This document shows, one piece after another, positions 1 through 15,100 of a stretch of DNA of 64,000 bases. The stretch spans positions 67,247-131,246 of the forward strand of contig CAJINV010000010.1 in the NCBI GenBank assembly GCA_905178155.1, read 5' to 3'. A program made the translations under genes and the position numbers. The stretch is from Amoebophrya sp. A120 (Eukaryota > Sar > Dinophyceae > Syndiniales > Amoebophryaceae). Position 1 is the stretch's first letter. Every line of letters begins with the position of its first letter. A model generated the notes under the pieces. The model did no database searches and was not told the origin of the DNA. It saw nothing but the letters and a program-made list of their open reading frames with translations.

Positions 1-118
1 GCATGACAGGCAAGAGGCTCTTTTCCTGCTCATGCATTACAGATTGATTTGAGTCATACCAGACAAGCATGACAAACTTGCACTCTTCCACACCCAGACT
101 ACACATTTGCAGTTCATA
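1..118. mobile_element. Introner-like element F2, cut by window edge
   Basis: Right end of an F2 element (CCACACCCAGAC block, then TTTGCAGTTCATA). It begins before the window, so no target duplication can be checked. Confidence 0.6.
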
Positions 119-3100
119 GTAGCTTCGGGGGGACAGAGACCTTGGTCCGGTACCTCGCATGTACTCAGGTTCGTAGCCCTCGCGCAGGTAGTATGCAATA
201 CAAATCTTACATCAATCGAGTACAGTACTACGCACCACGAATTTTCGCATCACAAATTTCGTCAAGCTGTCATGCTGAGCCTCGTCGTTGGGAAAAAGTT
301 AAGGCATGTAATCATGCTGCGATGCCAGTATGTTGTGAGCGTGTTTTTGTGAGCAAGATGTTGATGTTTTTACTGCGGATAAGTAGTGATACTCGTTGAA
401 ATACTGGGATCGGACGACAGACGCATCAAGACCACGCGACTGAATTTGCCGGCCAATGCTGCAGTGAAGAAAATTTTCTTTATTCAGTAAGTATTAAATT
501 TTCTACATTTATTTTTGCATTGCGCGAATAAATCTATGCAAAATAATAAACATGCAGATCTCAGTTTGTCGTCATGTGATGCTTCTTCTTGTAGAAAAGC
601 ACCACGACCTACTAGAAGTACTCACTCGTTATACCGATTCCTCTCCCGCAAGTCCCTTGCTTCAAGCAGAACGCGGTCCACATTTCCGGTGACCAAACCC
701 CCGCGTCGGTTCCCAATGGTATTCTATGGGGTTCTCAAACGTTACACTCTCAACTGTTACATGATTTGTCATGCAAAATGACCATGACCCGCCAGACGAT
801 CAAGCTGCTTCGCATGACAAATTCTCGGAGGGCTAAATAGCACTGTAGTCCGCACCAAACCTGTAATGCAAGACGCGCAAGATTCTCCCTCTTACCTGTG
901 CTAGTCTTGCATTACGAATTCATGGAACAGTTGAGAATGTAACGTTTGAGAACGCCATATATTCACTTCGCAGCTTCTGGTGTAGTGAAAGTACCACGCG
1001 CGCTACATATGAAATGCAAAAGCATCGTACTAGTATAGATTGCAATACAAATTGGCTCAGCATTACAAGTTGAATTTGTAATGCGGATTTGCCTTAGGAA
1101 CTAGATTTGTAATGCATAAATGCAATTAGTACGACTACGATACTTTATTTGCAGAGGATACCACACGACCAACAGCAAGTACCGGTTTTGCACACCGGAG
1201 TTCTTCCGGACCAAGCACGACAGGCTGAATTTGTAGTCGTGTTTCCGGTTTTCTAGCAGCCGGTTTCCCTTCATATCGAAGACAGAACTGGCCCAGAGTT
1301 CCAAGTGTCTGCGCAAGCAGAACCGTTCGTTGCGGTGGTACACGTATCTCTCCAGTGCGTGATTCCGCCGCTCCTTGCGCAGAAACGTCAGCCAGGACGC
1401 GAACGCCTTATGCATTTTTGCAAATATCCACCCTGGATGATGTCTGGACTTTTTGTGATGCGAGAGTTGAAAGACAAGAGGATCTGTGATGCGGGAATAC
1501 GAAGATGCAGGCCAACACCAGCTTTTTTCTCATGCTGGAAGCCAGCTCTTTGCGATGCGTAGTTTTATGAATGAATCCGCTACCAGCCCGGAAACTTCTG
1601 ATGCTGCTGTTCTGCCGCACAAGCGGCCACGACACTGCAATCCGAGTACTATCAGTATGACTCCAGACAACCCAGATCGATATTTGCAATGCATACGCGT
1701 CCGTCTTCATCAATTTCTCGTCTTGCGCCCCCATCGCGAAGAACATCTTTCGTATTCTGCCCTGCCGTTCTTGCAGCAGAAGCATGTTCTTCTCGGCTAA
1801 CTGTGCTTCGTGCCTACCTAACTGGACTTCCTCCAGTATCCTGTGCGAAAGTATAATCGTGCTAGTAGTAATGATCGCAGTCATGCATGATTACAAATCT
1901 CCATCCCAAGGTAAAACAGCGTGACAAATTGTATTTCTCATGCTCCTGAGCAAACTTGTAATGCGATTTACACTACTAGTACGATACTTTTGAAATGCAT
2001 ATCCAGCCATCCGCGCCAGCACTTGTTGAGCATTCCGATTCGGGTGATCATGAAGCCGTAGAAACCGAGTTTCTCCTGTATGGCGTGCTCAAGTGTTACA
2101 ATCTCAAACGTTACAATAGAATATGGAAATCTGTATTGCAAGAAGTGCATAGTCTACGCTAATCCCACAGGATTGCGCATGACAAGTTCTGGAGTCCCAA
2201 TCCGCGCTAGAATCTGGCGAAATTTGTATTGCAGAAAGTGGAACACTGTGCGAGTCTGTCATGCTGACCAGGTAAGGCAAAATCCAGATTCTATTGTAAC
2301 GTTTGAGATTGTAACGTTTGAGCAGGTCATATCCTGTTGACTGGTTTTGAACTTCATGAACTCCTCGCATTTTTTCTGGAACTCGTACGTTTTGCGATTC
2401 CTCTTCGCTTCGACGCCCCTCGTTCTCCACGCCATAAAAAAGGCGTCCATTGTGTCCTTCTTGTGCCTATGCACTGCAAAAGCATTGCACTCGTAGCACT
2501 TGCAGTTATGCATTACAAATCTTTTTACTAAGGTCAATCAGCACTACAAATTCCATAATTTCTCATGCTGATAAAATTTGTAATGCAGTTCATACTAGTT
2601 GTACGATGCTTTTGCAATTCATAGTGCCTCCACGCTGACAAGTCCTCGCTCGCTTTCAGGCACTGGTCGTAGGTCTCCTGCAGCACCTCGCACTTGTTCC
2701 TATCCACGAAAAAACAACACCCATCCCGATCCATTTTTTGCATCACAAACACTGCATTTCTGCAACATCTGCAATTTATGCATGTTTTGCATGACAAATT
2801 GGATGGGAATGGGTGTAGTTTTGTCCTGGATAATTCAGCGCCAGCTCGTATTTCGTTTCCGCGAGTTTTAGTTTCATCTCCCCGGACTGCTGGGTTATCA
2901 TCTTCAACAGTGCGTCGCCGTTGCGATCGAGCAACTTCTGCACGATCGCCTCCCACCTGATTGTCACCTTGAAAATCCCGTGCTCTGCGTTGAGCCGTTC
3001 GAACTCGGACATTTTTCCGGTTATTTCCCGCTCGTTCGATTCACCTGTGGCGTAGTCTCGCTCGGTATGGGCATTCGCAAGCGTTTTTACGTTGTCAGCT

Positions 3101-6100
3101 GCTACACGAATTATTTGTGATGCAAGACTAGCAAAAGTGAGTGGGGGTGATGTGATGAGACTCTCGCATCATAAGTTTCTTGGCACAGATTTCCATGCTT
3201 TTTAGCCCTTCCTCGAGTTTCTGTGATACAAAGCACCACGACAGTGATGTGGCAGCATATCTGCGGTGACTCTACCTGACGAAAAATCTTCACGTTACAG
3301 TTGAGAACGTAACACCTTAGAATCCCAGCATACCAGGCGCGGATAGCTTTCATCAGTTGCTTCATCTGGGCTTTCTTCATCCAGGACTTGTACAGATGTT
3401 CGACCTGTGATTCATTAAATTCTAGATTTTTTTACGTTTTGGCTTTGATACGAGATTGATGATGCAGAAGTAAGTACATGTTGCTGCTCTGTACAGCCGG
3501 CCCCTCACACTACACGACTGTCACTCCTGCATACTTAATTGTGCTTCTAGATGAACAAGCTTCAACATCTCCATCAAAGGAATTAGTACCATCTTATCCT
3601 GCGTCTTTCCTTCCTCCGTCTGTTTTTTCCAGACCGCGAAACACCTGTTTGGCCCGACCATGAGCTGTATCAAATGCAAATATGTCTGGCCTGGAGAAAT
3701 TTTTCCAGGTTTGCCATGCATATTTCCCAAGACCCATAAGGTCTGTGATACATGCTCTAGCATCACAGATTCTGGGAGGGCTTCCTGATGGTCATGCCGC
3801 ATGAGAAATGCCCGCTCCGCGTAGCAAAAACTGGACCACTTCTTTTGCTGTTCATGCAACACAGAAGATTTTGTGTAGAGTCCCAAGGCAGCATCACAAA
3901 TTTGCAACCCTCCAGACCGGGATAATATTTGCAATTCATAAGCTGCATATCGGCGCACATTTTGTTCATCATCATCTGCATGCGGTCGCCGTGGAAAGCG
4001 TTCAGCTCTGCTCTCAGCTATGAAATGCAGAAGTATGATTGTACTCGCATAAATGCATTACAAACTTTCTCAGTATGACATAATGCGGATTTACCTTGAG
4101 AAAAAAATTGTAATGCATGATTGCAATTATTGCGAGTTGTACGATACGTTTGCAGTTCATATCACCCTTGCACGGTCGATCTCCATCGACCACTCCTTGA
4201 AAATTTTGTACTTCTGTGCGAGGCCCCTGTGAAGAGATGTTGAATCATTTTTCGAATTTTCGGCAATAATTTTCATCACGCATGACGAACATGTTTCTCG
4301 TATTTCTTCACTACGGTCGTAAAGGAATTTTTATTTTACGCATGCTGATTTCTGCATCTACTTCGAGTGCACAGCTTTGCAAGATGAAAAACGTCAGCAA
4401 AAACAAGTCCACTAGAGTCAATACAAATTTATAAGTACTTTCTCTTTTTCAGATGGCTGACCCCGTTCATGGTCAGATTCGCTGCGTCCTTGGCCGCTCG
4501 CAATTGCGCCGACCACACTTTCGTAAACCGCCACATGTGGATATGAGAGTGCACAACTCCCCCTCCACCTCAGTTACATGGCATCAATTGCAATACAAAC
4601 ACCAGCACACTTGGAGCCCGAGCATGACAAGATCCTGAGCCTACTGTAGTACTGTTTCAGGTTCCGAATTTGTCATGCAGACCGTGCCACATCGCAGCGA
4701 TAGGATTTCGGATTTTGCATGACAAATGAGGCTGAGGGGGAGGAGGAGCTGTGCACTCTCATATTGGAAAGCGTGCTTTAGGGAGACCGTGTGGTCCCAC
4801 TTCGCCTGAAAATACTCCTTGTGCTATCAAACAAAAAACTGTTAACGTTTTCACAATAAATGGCAGTCCTGCAGCATTGCAAATTTTGCCTTCCATGCAT
4901 GCTACGCAATACAAATGTGGGTACCTTTTCTGATGCGTTACTGCATCACAAATTCCGTTAATGTTAACCCTTTTTCTTGTGATATGTGCTCCACGAACCG
5001 CGCCCGCATCTTCGTCCGGGTTCGCCAATAGACTCCCCACATCTTGAAGCAGACCGCGGCGGTCTTCTTTGTTTTTTCGTACAGAACCTTTCGACACGCT
5101 TTCTCGGTATCCAAGGAAAAAACTGTGTTAGTGTAGGTCTTTTGGGAAAACAGCATGACAAGTTTGTCTGCCATGAGCTGCATGACAGGAAAAACTTGTG
5201 ATGCGCAGATAGGACTGGCAAACAGAAACACGTAGGAACAAGCGATCCTATCATGCAACAGGTGGAGCATGACAAGCGTAAACTGTTTTGCATTTTCTGC
5301 ATCACAACATCACTTACACAGTTTCTCTTTTCGATACTCGGCTCGTCGGTTGTACTCCGTGAAGCTGACCACGCAGAACTTCTGCCAGATAATGAAGAAG
5401 TCCTCTTTGCATTGGGATACGTGGCATCAAATGCAAAAGTGTCTGGGTCTGAAAGAATGCAACCTGTGATGCTGAATTTTTTTTTTTTTTGCTAGGCAAT
5501 TCGCACGCCGGTCGGTTTTCGCATTCTTTTTTTTGTTTTTTTTTCTATTTTCATTTTTTTTTTCCTTTCCTTTTTTCCTTTTCTTTTCTTTTTTTTGTTT
5601 TTCTTCATTCCGACACAGCTGGCGCACAAAAAGCGGTGGGCGATTCACGAAGAAGTGCGCGGGTATGCTCGGCGTTCCCGAGGCCTTAGGCCGTACCTTT
5701 TTGACAAAATCCGGGCTGCGTCCTGGCTCGCGTCCTGGCTCCTGCATTGCCTCCGCCCTTCTCTTCCCTCGCAAACAGGCCGCGCCCATCTTCCGCGCCG
5801 CACGCGTGCATGTGCGCGGCTACGCCAGTTCGTTTTGTGCTTATGCTTTAGACTAAGACAAAGAACTTCGAAAAACGGTATGGACTACTTACCTAATACT
5901 TTGGTGCTGCGTAGTACTGCTATCGGAATCAGACTCTACACCTTATGACTTCATTGCAACAATGTCACTGGCCGCAGCCTTAATCTTACCCAGCCAGCCA
6001 CTGCTGAAAAAAAAAAGGAAGCACATCCCTGCAGTTTTGGAAAAAGGCGCAACGAGTGGGGGGGGACCACAGGAGTCACCCCCCCGCAAGCTGCGCACGC

Positions 6101-9100
6101 GTTGAAGTATCTGCTGCTTATTTCTACATGAGGCATTTGCTTCGTCACGTAGTGCTTCCAAAAAACGAACTGCTTTTACGAACCTGTGATGCTGAATTTG
6201 GATTCCAAAAAAATCTGTATTGCATGAGCAGCAAAGGGAGCGCAATGTTTGCTACGCGGGGAGGGCATTTGTCATGCGGAATAGGCATCGAGAAGCCCTC
6301 AGAAAATCTGTGATGCTAGGGCATGCATCACAGACATCGCGGCTCATGCAAAATGTGCATGACAAGTCTCAGAATCTTCCAGACCCAGACATTTTTGCAT
6401 TTGATACGTGGGACTTTATCCTCTTCCGGATTTTCTTTTCGTTTATCACGATTTTTTTCCAGTACTTGAGGACGTTCGTATGCATCGCAAATATACCGGA
6501 GTTTCGATGAAAAATCCAAATGTCTGCCATGCGGTTTCTGCGCGAAGACCCAGAAGGTTTGCCATAATGCGAGCCCTAGCATCACAAATTTTTAGAAGCT
6601 TAGGTTTTGAATCCGCAATGCTCTGCATGACAGATAATTCCCTTTTACAAGAAGTGGGCAGCTTCTACTTTTGCTGTCCATGCGTGAGAGGTTTTATTTT
6701 TAGTATGATGTGATAGAGGCCGCGCATCAAACATTTGCGTAGTTCCAGACCCAGACATATTAATTTGCGATGCACAGTTCGTCTTAATCTTCAGCTTTAC
6801 CTCGTCCGTTTGCTTCGAGGATGCGCCGCCGATGTAGGACATGAGTCGCATCGCAGTTTGCTGCTGGTACTCTAGGTGGGTTCGCTGCAGCTCGGCGTGC
6901 TCTCGGGTTTCCCGGACGCAGTTTGACCAGTATGCATTGCAAAAGCATCATGGTATCTTCGCATCACAATTTTTTTCTGCACGAGTAAAATGAAATTTCT
7001 TATGCAGAAGTAGAAATAGGTTTAGGTAATGGTAAAGGAAGCACATAATAACAGAGATTTTTGCGATTACTGTGAGTGCGAAGAAACTCCTGCTTTTGCG
7101 AAAATGCGTAGCCAGGCATTCATCACGATGATGAGTCGTCTCTTCTTCTGCTCGCGCCGACACACAGATTGGATCGCGCGGTTCCGCAGTCCTAGCTTTT
7201 CCCAGATCGATTTCCACCCCAGGTAAAACCTTTGTTTTACCGCTCTCCCCTCCCATTTCTGCAGCGCATTTTCCTTGGCCTTTTCCCCCTGGGCGTGGCT
7301 ATCACAAGAAAAAGTGTTAACGTTAACCGAATTTGTGATGCAGTGATGCATCAGAAAAGGTGCGCAAATTTGTATTGCAGAGCACGCATGGAAAGTAAAA
7401 TTTGTATACGCATGACTGCCATCTGTGAAAACCGTTAACGTTAGCACTTTTTTGTTTGGTACTGCCCTTGGGCAAGCAAGGCCTCCTGCCGGAGCCTGAT
7501 AGAAGAACAAAGGGGAGAGCGATCGTTTTTCTTTCTGAGAAGTAGATTTTGCATCAATAATTGTTATGCGGTAGCGGTTGCTGATGCTGTACTAGTGGGA
7601 AATAAGCTATGAATTTACAGAGAGGTCGACAGAGGTGGAGAGGTGGCGCGGGAGGTCATTCGAGGGGGTGGCCGAGAGGTGGCGCGGGTATAGCCAGCCG
7701 AACCGTTCACCCTAAAGCCGCGCCTATGGGGGACGGAGGTGGCCGAGAGGTTCGGGAGAGGGTAAGCGAGAGGGGGACAGAGGTGCCGAGAGGTTGCGCG
7801 AACAAGGGCGAACCTCTCGCGCACCCTCTGGGCCACCTCTCGGCCACCTCTGTAGACCTCTACCGGCGAGTATAGCCGGATTATTAGCAACACCTCTCGG
7901 GAGAGGTCAAAAAGAGGGTCTGCGAGAGGGGTAGAAAAACCCGAATCCACCCGGCACGAGGCTGATTCTTTTGTGGCCAGGCCTTTTCATGCATAGGCTG
8001 GCCCGAACCCTCTCGCGCACCCTCTCGCGCCACCCTCTCGCGCACCCTCTCGCGTCACCCTCCCGCGCAACCCTCTCGCGCCACCCTCCCGCGCCGGGCG
8101 GCTTCTGTTCGCCCCCGGTGTCCTTTGCAGCTGCTCCCTGCGCAGAGCGCCCACAGGCGCGGGAAGCGCGCAAGTGGTCGCGCGGGTTGGCGCCGCGCAA
8201 ACAGGCGGCAGGACTCCAGTATGCTTCATTATGCATATTAGGCCTGTGGCATTGTGGCCCGATCCGCAAATAGTCCTGCCCCGCCCCAACAGCCTTGCGC
8301 CCCGGCATCAGCCGGGGCATGGCTGGTAATTGTCCTGCGGTTGCTGATGCTGTACTAGTGGGAAATAAGCTATGCACTTACTTTACTACAACTTCACCTT
8401 ATGTTGCAGCTTCTCGTCATGATAACTGGTCGGTCATCGGAACAAGATAAAGCTGCAGATCCGGTTATGTAGTGGGAGTAGGTCGTTAGGTCGTCGTCGT
8501 CGTGTCTATCTCTAGCTTCGATCCTCTGATTATACTTCTACACAATCTACCTCTACCAACTACGCAGTTGCCGAGAGCGACGACGTCGAGCTCGAGTCGT
8601 GTGAACAATAAAACAGTTGTATAAGAAGAAGTACTACCTTAAAGCTTCTCTTTCTTCTTCTTGCATGACCTTTATCCCGTTCCCCCAGGCGTCAAACAGT
8701 TCGCGTTTCTGGTCGCGATCGGCATTATCAACTGCAAAAGTGTCTGGGTCTGGAAGAGTGCCAGACTTGTCATGCAGGTTTTGCATGACCCATGAGGTCT
8801 GGTCTGGTATGTAAGACATAGCATGACAGATTCTGTAAGAGTTCTATCATGCCTATCCTGCATGAGAAACTGCCTCTCGATTACGTCAAAAGTGGACAGC
8901 TTTTGGTAATCATGCAACACAGATTGTTTCTTTACCTAATTCAGATTTAGCATGTGCATGACAAGTTGCGTTGTTCCAGACCCAGACACTTTTGCATTTG
9001 ATACGCATCCTTTTTGAACCTTTTCACTAGCTTATGAGACTGCACAACTACTCCCCCTCCCCCTCACTTGTCATGCAGAATACCAAAACCAAGCGCTCCT

Positions 9101-12100
9101 GCTGTGGGGTACTGTTTGCATGACAGATTTCGGAAGCCCAAACAGTACTACACTAGGCGCGCGGTGAATTTGCCATGCACAGGCTCCGCGTGCGGTGGTG
9201 TTTGTATTGCTGTTCATGCAATACAAATGAGAGGGAGGGGGAGCTGTGCACATTCATACAGCTTGTTATTCCATTCCTCCATCCTCGCTTCCCTCCGCAG
9301 AGCGTCCAGCCCGTCCCCCCAGGCCTTCACGATCCACGTCTTGATGTGTTGTCGTTTCTGCTTAATCCGTATCCACAGTAAATTTCCCGTACACGTACAA
9401 ATGCGGTCTCCGCATGACAAAACTTGGCTTCGATCCTAGTTTAGCATGACAAGTTTTAGGCTCCAAATTGGTGAAATTTGTGATGCATCTTGTACATGTA
9501 CGGGAAATTTGTATTGCATAATTCGCAAGTTCCAGCGGTCCCACGCGTGCGCCTCCTTTTCTTTGCGCTGCTTCAACTCCTTGAACCAGCACTGAAATGT
9601 CCAGGAAAGCAGCTGCTCTTCCGCCTCCGCGCCCTTCGCTTGCGACCGCATTGCGAGGTTGGCCATGGACCGCTGTATCGATTCCAATTTCGCCTTATCC
9701 GCCTGCAGTTTCTGTTCCATCATCATCTCATTGTTCTTCGTTATTATCAACTCCTTCTCAGTGTCGGCGCGCCAGAGCTTTATGATCACGAGTATGGGGG
9801 TGTCAGGATCGAAATCGACAAACTTGAAACGATTTGCCATGCATAAAATGGAACCCAGTTTTCAAGTGGCGCCTGACAAATTTTGGCTGTGCCTAAATGC
9901 AGTCTGTAATGCTGTTTAGGAACAGAAGGCGTCTTTTGTTATGCTACTTTAGCAGCTCTACCGCAGACCCCAAACAGGCTGACAGTCGGCCTCAGTCACT
10001 TGCCACCCCGGCAAGAGAGGCACTTCATGCCTTGCAATTTCTGCATGAGAAATTATTTCAACTTTGTCGAATTCAGTCCTGACGCTTCCATAACGAGCTT
10101 CGTCCGCATATCCGCCTCGGAGAACGCCTATCATCTGCAAAAGTAATGTCGCACTCGTAGCAAGAATTGCAGCTAATGTGCATGACAAGTCCAATTTTTT
10201 ACCTGAAATAGCATGAGAGATAAAAGCATTTTTGTTCCGATGAAAATCAAAATTTGCCATGCAATTCATACTAGTACGATAATGCTATTGCAATGCATAA
10301 AGCCCCGCCCATCTTCGCTTTCGCCTGGTCGACGCAGTACAGCAATGCTATGGCATTCTCAAATGTTACATTCTCAACTGTTACATGAGTTTGTGATGCA
10401 AAAATGGCAAAAGTACAAGTAGAAGGGGTGGCCTTGTTGCGCGTCTTGCATGACAGATTTCTTGGGGCAGATTCTCATCCTGCTTGCCCTTCGAGAGTTT
10501 GTCATGCGAAGCAGCTTGATCGTGTCGATTCTGATTGCAGTTTTGCATGACAAACTATGTAACAGTTGAGGATGTAACATTTGAGAATCCCATAAATGCG
10601 CGCTGCTTGGCCGCCTGGTCCCGTTCTTTTTTCCAGGTGAAAAAAACTTTCATCTTATCAAACAAAAAAGTGTTCATTTCACAGAATGCAGTCACGCAGG
10701 ACAGATTCTGCCTAATATGAATGTTATGCATGACAAATTTGGGCACGACGTTTTGTGCTCATGCGTCACTGCATCACAAATTCCGTTCAAAGTTAACACT
10801 CTTTTCTCTGATACATCTTCACCGTCCTACCCCGAAACTTCACGGCGGTGCGGTGTCTATGCATTGCAAAAGTATGCATCGCACTCGTATAAATGCATTA
10901 CAAATTTCATCAGCATGACAAATAAAATTTGTAATGCTGATTTACCTTAAGAACAAGATTTGTAACGCATGATTGCGATACGAGTACGATACTTTTGCAC
11001 AGGATAGTGTCGATGCTTGTTCGCGACGTGCACCGTTTTCGCGATCTGTAGCGCGAACAGCTCGTGCTTCACAGCGAGTGTAACGTCCTTCCAGCCGTGA
11101 AAAGCCGCGCGCATGACGTTGCCGTCAATCTGGACGCATCCTGTGCAAAAGTGTCGCAGTCGTAGTAATCTTCGCAGTCATGCATCACAAATCGTTTTCT
11201 TGAGGCAAATCCGCATTACAAATTCCATTCCTAATGCTGAGGAAATTTAATTAAATATGCAATTTATACTACGTACGACATACTTTTGCAATGCATAGGC
11301 CGCCCAGCATCAGGGGCATACGGCCCCGGACGAAGTTCTGGTAACGGGCGAGCAGGTATGCGTTGCAAATATGTCTGGGTCTGGGAACTTGTGATGCAAG
11401 GAGGGGAATAGGTAGCGCACTGTAAAAATGCGCTACCAAGCATGGCAAGTTTCTCGGTGGTTCTGAGTTGCGTCCTTCGCATGAGAATAAACTGCGTTTC
11501 TGCATCATGCCAGGCAAGAAGAGCTCTTTGTGGCCACACAATACAGAGTTCAGGGTCATGCCAGGCTAGCACGACAAATCTCGCAGTCTTCCAGACCCAG
11601 ACATATTATTGCATTGGATAGCAGCCCGAAGGCGGCTCCGTTTTCTTCCGAGACCGACTTCTGTGGATGTGTCAGGATTGAAATCGACAACGTTGAAATA
11701 ACTTGTAATGCATGAAATGAACGAAAGTTGTGACCCAGTTTCCTAGTGGCGCATGACAAATTTAGGTAAAGCCGATATCCAGTCTGTCATGCTTTTTGAG
11801 TAAGAAAGACGCCTTTTGTCATGCTACTTTAGCAGCTCAGTTTCTACCCCTCAACAGGCTTAGAATCTTCCTCACTTGCCTACTCTGCAAGGCAGGCACT
11901 TTGAGGGCTGCACTTTATGCATGGCAAAGTATTTCAACTTTGACGATTTCAAACCTGACGCTTCCATAACTTCAGGGACTCTTGTAGCAGTTCCTGCCGC
12001 TCGACAAAATCGGCCTCCTTTGCCTTTTCCTTCTGCTCAAAACGGGTCAGCAAGGTCTGCACCTCATGTTTGTGTTCCCGGTTTAAGTCTTCCCTTTCTA

Positions 12101-15100
12101 TCCTGCGGAGACCCTCGCGGAGCTTGCGAATCATGCGGGCGACGTACCTGAAGTGGTTTTATTAACGCTCTTCTTCGATCCGATCGAAGTCGCACGGTCG
12201 TGTTCGTGTTTGTTGATATTTCGCAAGACAGTAGTAGTAGATTTGAATTTCATCTGCCTATATAGGTACGATTCGGTTTCGGAGCGCAAGCTATTTTTTT
12301 TTCCTCTTATTTCATCAACCCATCACGACATTTAATTCGACGTCAGGCATACATACACGACATCGACAACTGCAAAACAACTACATCAGGAAAGCCAAAG
12401 AACGCTTTGATTCTCAATATGATCAAAATAAATCAGTACCCTCTCATCAGCACCACGTCCGCTTGACTCGGGCGTGGTGGTGGAATCAGGAAGGGCTTTG
12501 CTCGGGTTCTCCTGCTATGCATTGCAAATAGGAACGACCTGGGTCGTGGGGCGTCTGGAAAAATGAATGCAAGCTCTGTCATGCTGCGCTAGCAGCAGAT
12601 GTTATTTTTACAACCTGTCCCGACAGCACATCTTGCTGGAATTTTAGGACCAGCAGAGTACTAGAAAGATAGCTGCGCACGACTTCAGGAGCCGTTAGAA
12701 ATACAAAGGCAGTGCAGCTCACATGGTGTTCATCGTCTCTGTTCGTTAACTACACGTGCTGCTGCTCTCAATGGTGGAGAAAATGAGATCGAGATGCTAC
12801 GCAGACATGCGCATAGCCTATAATGTGACATCTCTAATTATTTTTTAATCAAATCATCGACATGTAGTTGCTGGCCACGACGTAATATTTGCAGTGGATA
12901 CCTTATCGCAAGAAAAAAGTGCTACAGTTACACACTTGTTGGAGTTTCTGCATCAAAAAGTTGCTCGACATGGCCAAGAAAACCTGTGATGCACAGACTA
13001 TAAGGGAAAACACGAATGAAATGAGGTTAGCAAGCATTTCCTGCATGACAGAGGTTGTCTGTCTTGCTTGTCTCCCATCAGAATGTGTAACTGTAACACT
13101 TTTTTCTCACGATATACCTGCCGGGATGATGACTCGAAGACGATCTCGTGTTGTTTCCGCCTTTTCCTTATCCTCTATCAAAGTTGCATCGCACTCGTTT
13201 GCTTGTCATTACTATTGTGCATAGCAATATTTTTTGTTCTTAGTCTTGTTCAATCAGCTTCAGCATTACACCATTATATTTTTTATCGTTTTGGTCAATT
13301 GTTTTTGTGCTTCGTACTACATGCAGTTTGTGGATATAGTACTGGCGCGGTGCAACAACTTTTGCCGTGCATATTCCGTGATCATGGTTACACGGCTTGC
13401 CGCTGATTTTGTGTGGACAGTAGGGGTTAAAGCCGTTGCGGTAGTAGGTCGTTGTGTTCGTCGCCAACGCCCCTCCGGTATCAACTGAAGACCTGTCATC
13501 TGGGTCTGGAAGGTGGTAACTTGTGATGTTGTCTTTGAATTCCAAAACAATCTGTATTGCGTGACTAGCAAGAGGCGTCCACGTCCAGTCTGTGCTACGC
13601 GCCGGAGAGGCATTTGGCATGCGGAATAGGCATCAGGAACAAGCCCTCTAAAAATATAAGGTGCTAGGGCATGCATCACACGCGTTAGGGGTCATGCAAA
13701 GTGTGCATGACAAGCGTCGCACTATTCCAGACCCAGACATATTTGCCGTTGATATCCGGGTATCCCCGGCGTACCGGGCGCGGACCGGCCTTCTTTGCTG
13801 TTGTGTTTCCGCTTGAAAGCGGAACCAACCGCGGCGAGTCCGTATGGAAGCGTCAGGATTGAAATCGACAAAGTTGAAATAGTTTCCCATGCATAAATTG
13901 CAAGGCATGAAGTGCCTCTCTTGCAGGGATGGCCAGTGAGGCCGACTGTCACCCTGTTTGGGGTATACTGCGATAGAACTGCTAGAGTAGCATGTTGACA
14001 AAAGACGTTTTATGTCCCTAAACAGCATGACAAACTGTTGAATTTAGACGGTCGTGCCGAAATTTGTCACGCGCCGCTGGGAAAGTGGGCTTCCAACTGG
14101 AGGTATCGATTTTATGCATTACAAGTAAAGATTTCAACTTTGTCGATTTCAGTCCACCTGACACTACCATAGTCCGTTCGACTCCTGTAGTATCCGCTCT
14201 GCGGATCCAGACCTTTTGTGGTTATCCAGGTACTCGCGCATCGCGGTCTCTTCCCTCTGTCAAATGTAAAAATGTCTGGGTCTGGAAACTTGTGATGCTG
14301 GGTGGCGTCTCACGATAAGGCCACAAATGCTCGCTCAGCATGACAAGTTTCTGAGCTTCTAGGTGTCGGTGTCGCCTACTCTGCGTGACAAACTGCGTTC
14401 CTGCATCACAGAAAAACAGAGCTCCTGGGTAACGTGCATGACAGATTTAAGAGTCATGCCAGACAAGCATGACAAACATGCATTCTTCCAGACCCAGACA
14501 TTTTTGCAGTTGATACCCTCTGCAGGTCAACCATGGACACGGCCCGCTGGCTCGCACCGAAAAACGCACCCGACCCACCGGCTTCATCTGGCGACCCCGC
14601 GTGCGAGGAGTTTTTCGAGGTTATCGCGGAATTTTCTGGATGTGTCAGGTTTGAAATCGACAAACTGTCATGCACAAAATGGATACCAGTTGGAAGCCCA
14701 ATTTCCAAGCGGCACATGACATAAACAGACTGTGCACCTGCGGGAATGGCATTGTGTTTCGGGTGAGTTGATCAACCCAAAGACATGACAAATTTTCGGA
14801 GCATGACAAATTTTCGGAGCACCGGAGTGATCCAATTTGTCATGCTGTTTGGGCACAGAAGACTGCTTCTGTGATGCTCCTTTAGCAGCTCTATCCCAAA
14901 CCCTGAATAGGCCCACAATCTGCCTCACTTGCCATTCCTGCAAGAGAGGCACTCCATGCCTTGCATTTTATGCATGACAAACTATCTCAACTTTGACGAT
15001 TTCATTCCTGGCACTCCCATAAATTTCTTGGCGGCAGGTTGGAGGGCAGTATCGTAAGGAAAAATCCCCCCTCCCCATATCAAAAAGGTACTTCTCGGAA

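Noticed and set aside
5480-5948. Overlapping Phe-rich ORFs in the T-rich tract
   Set aside because: Products of a low-complexity T run inside a nested insertion.
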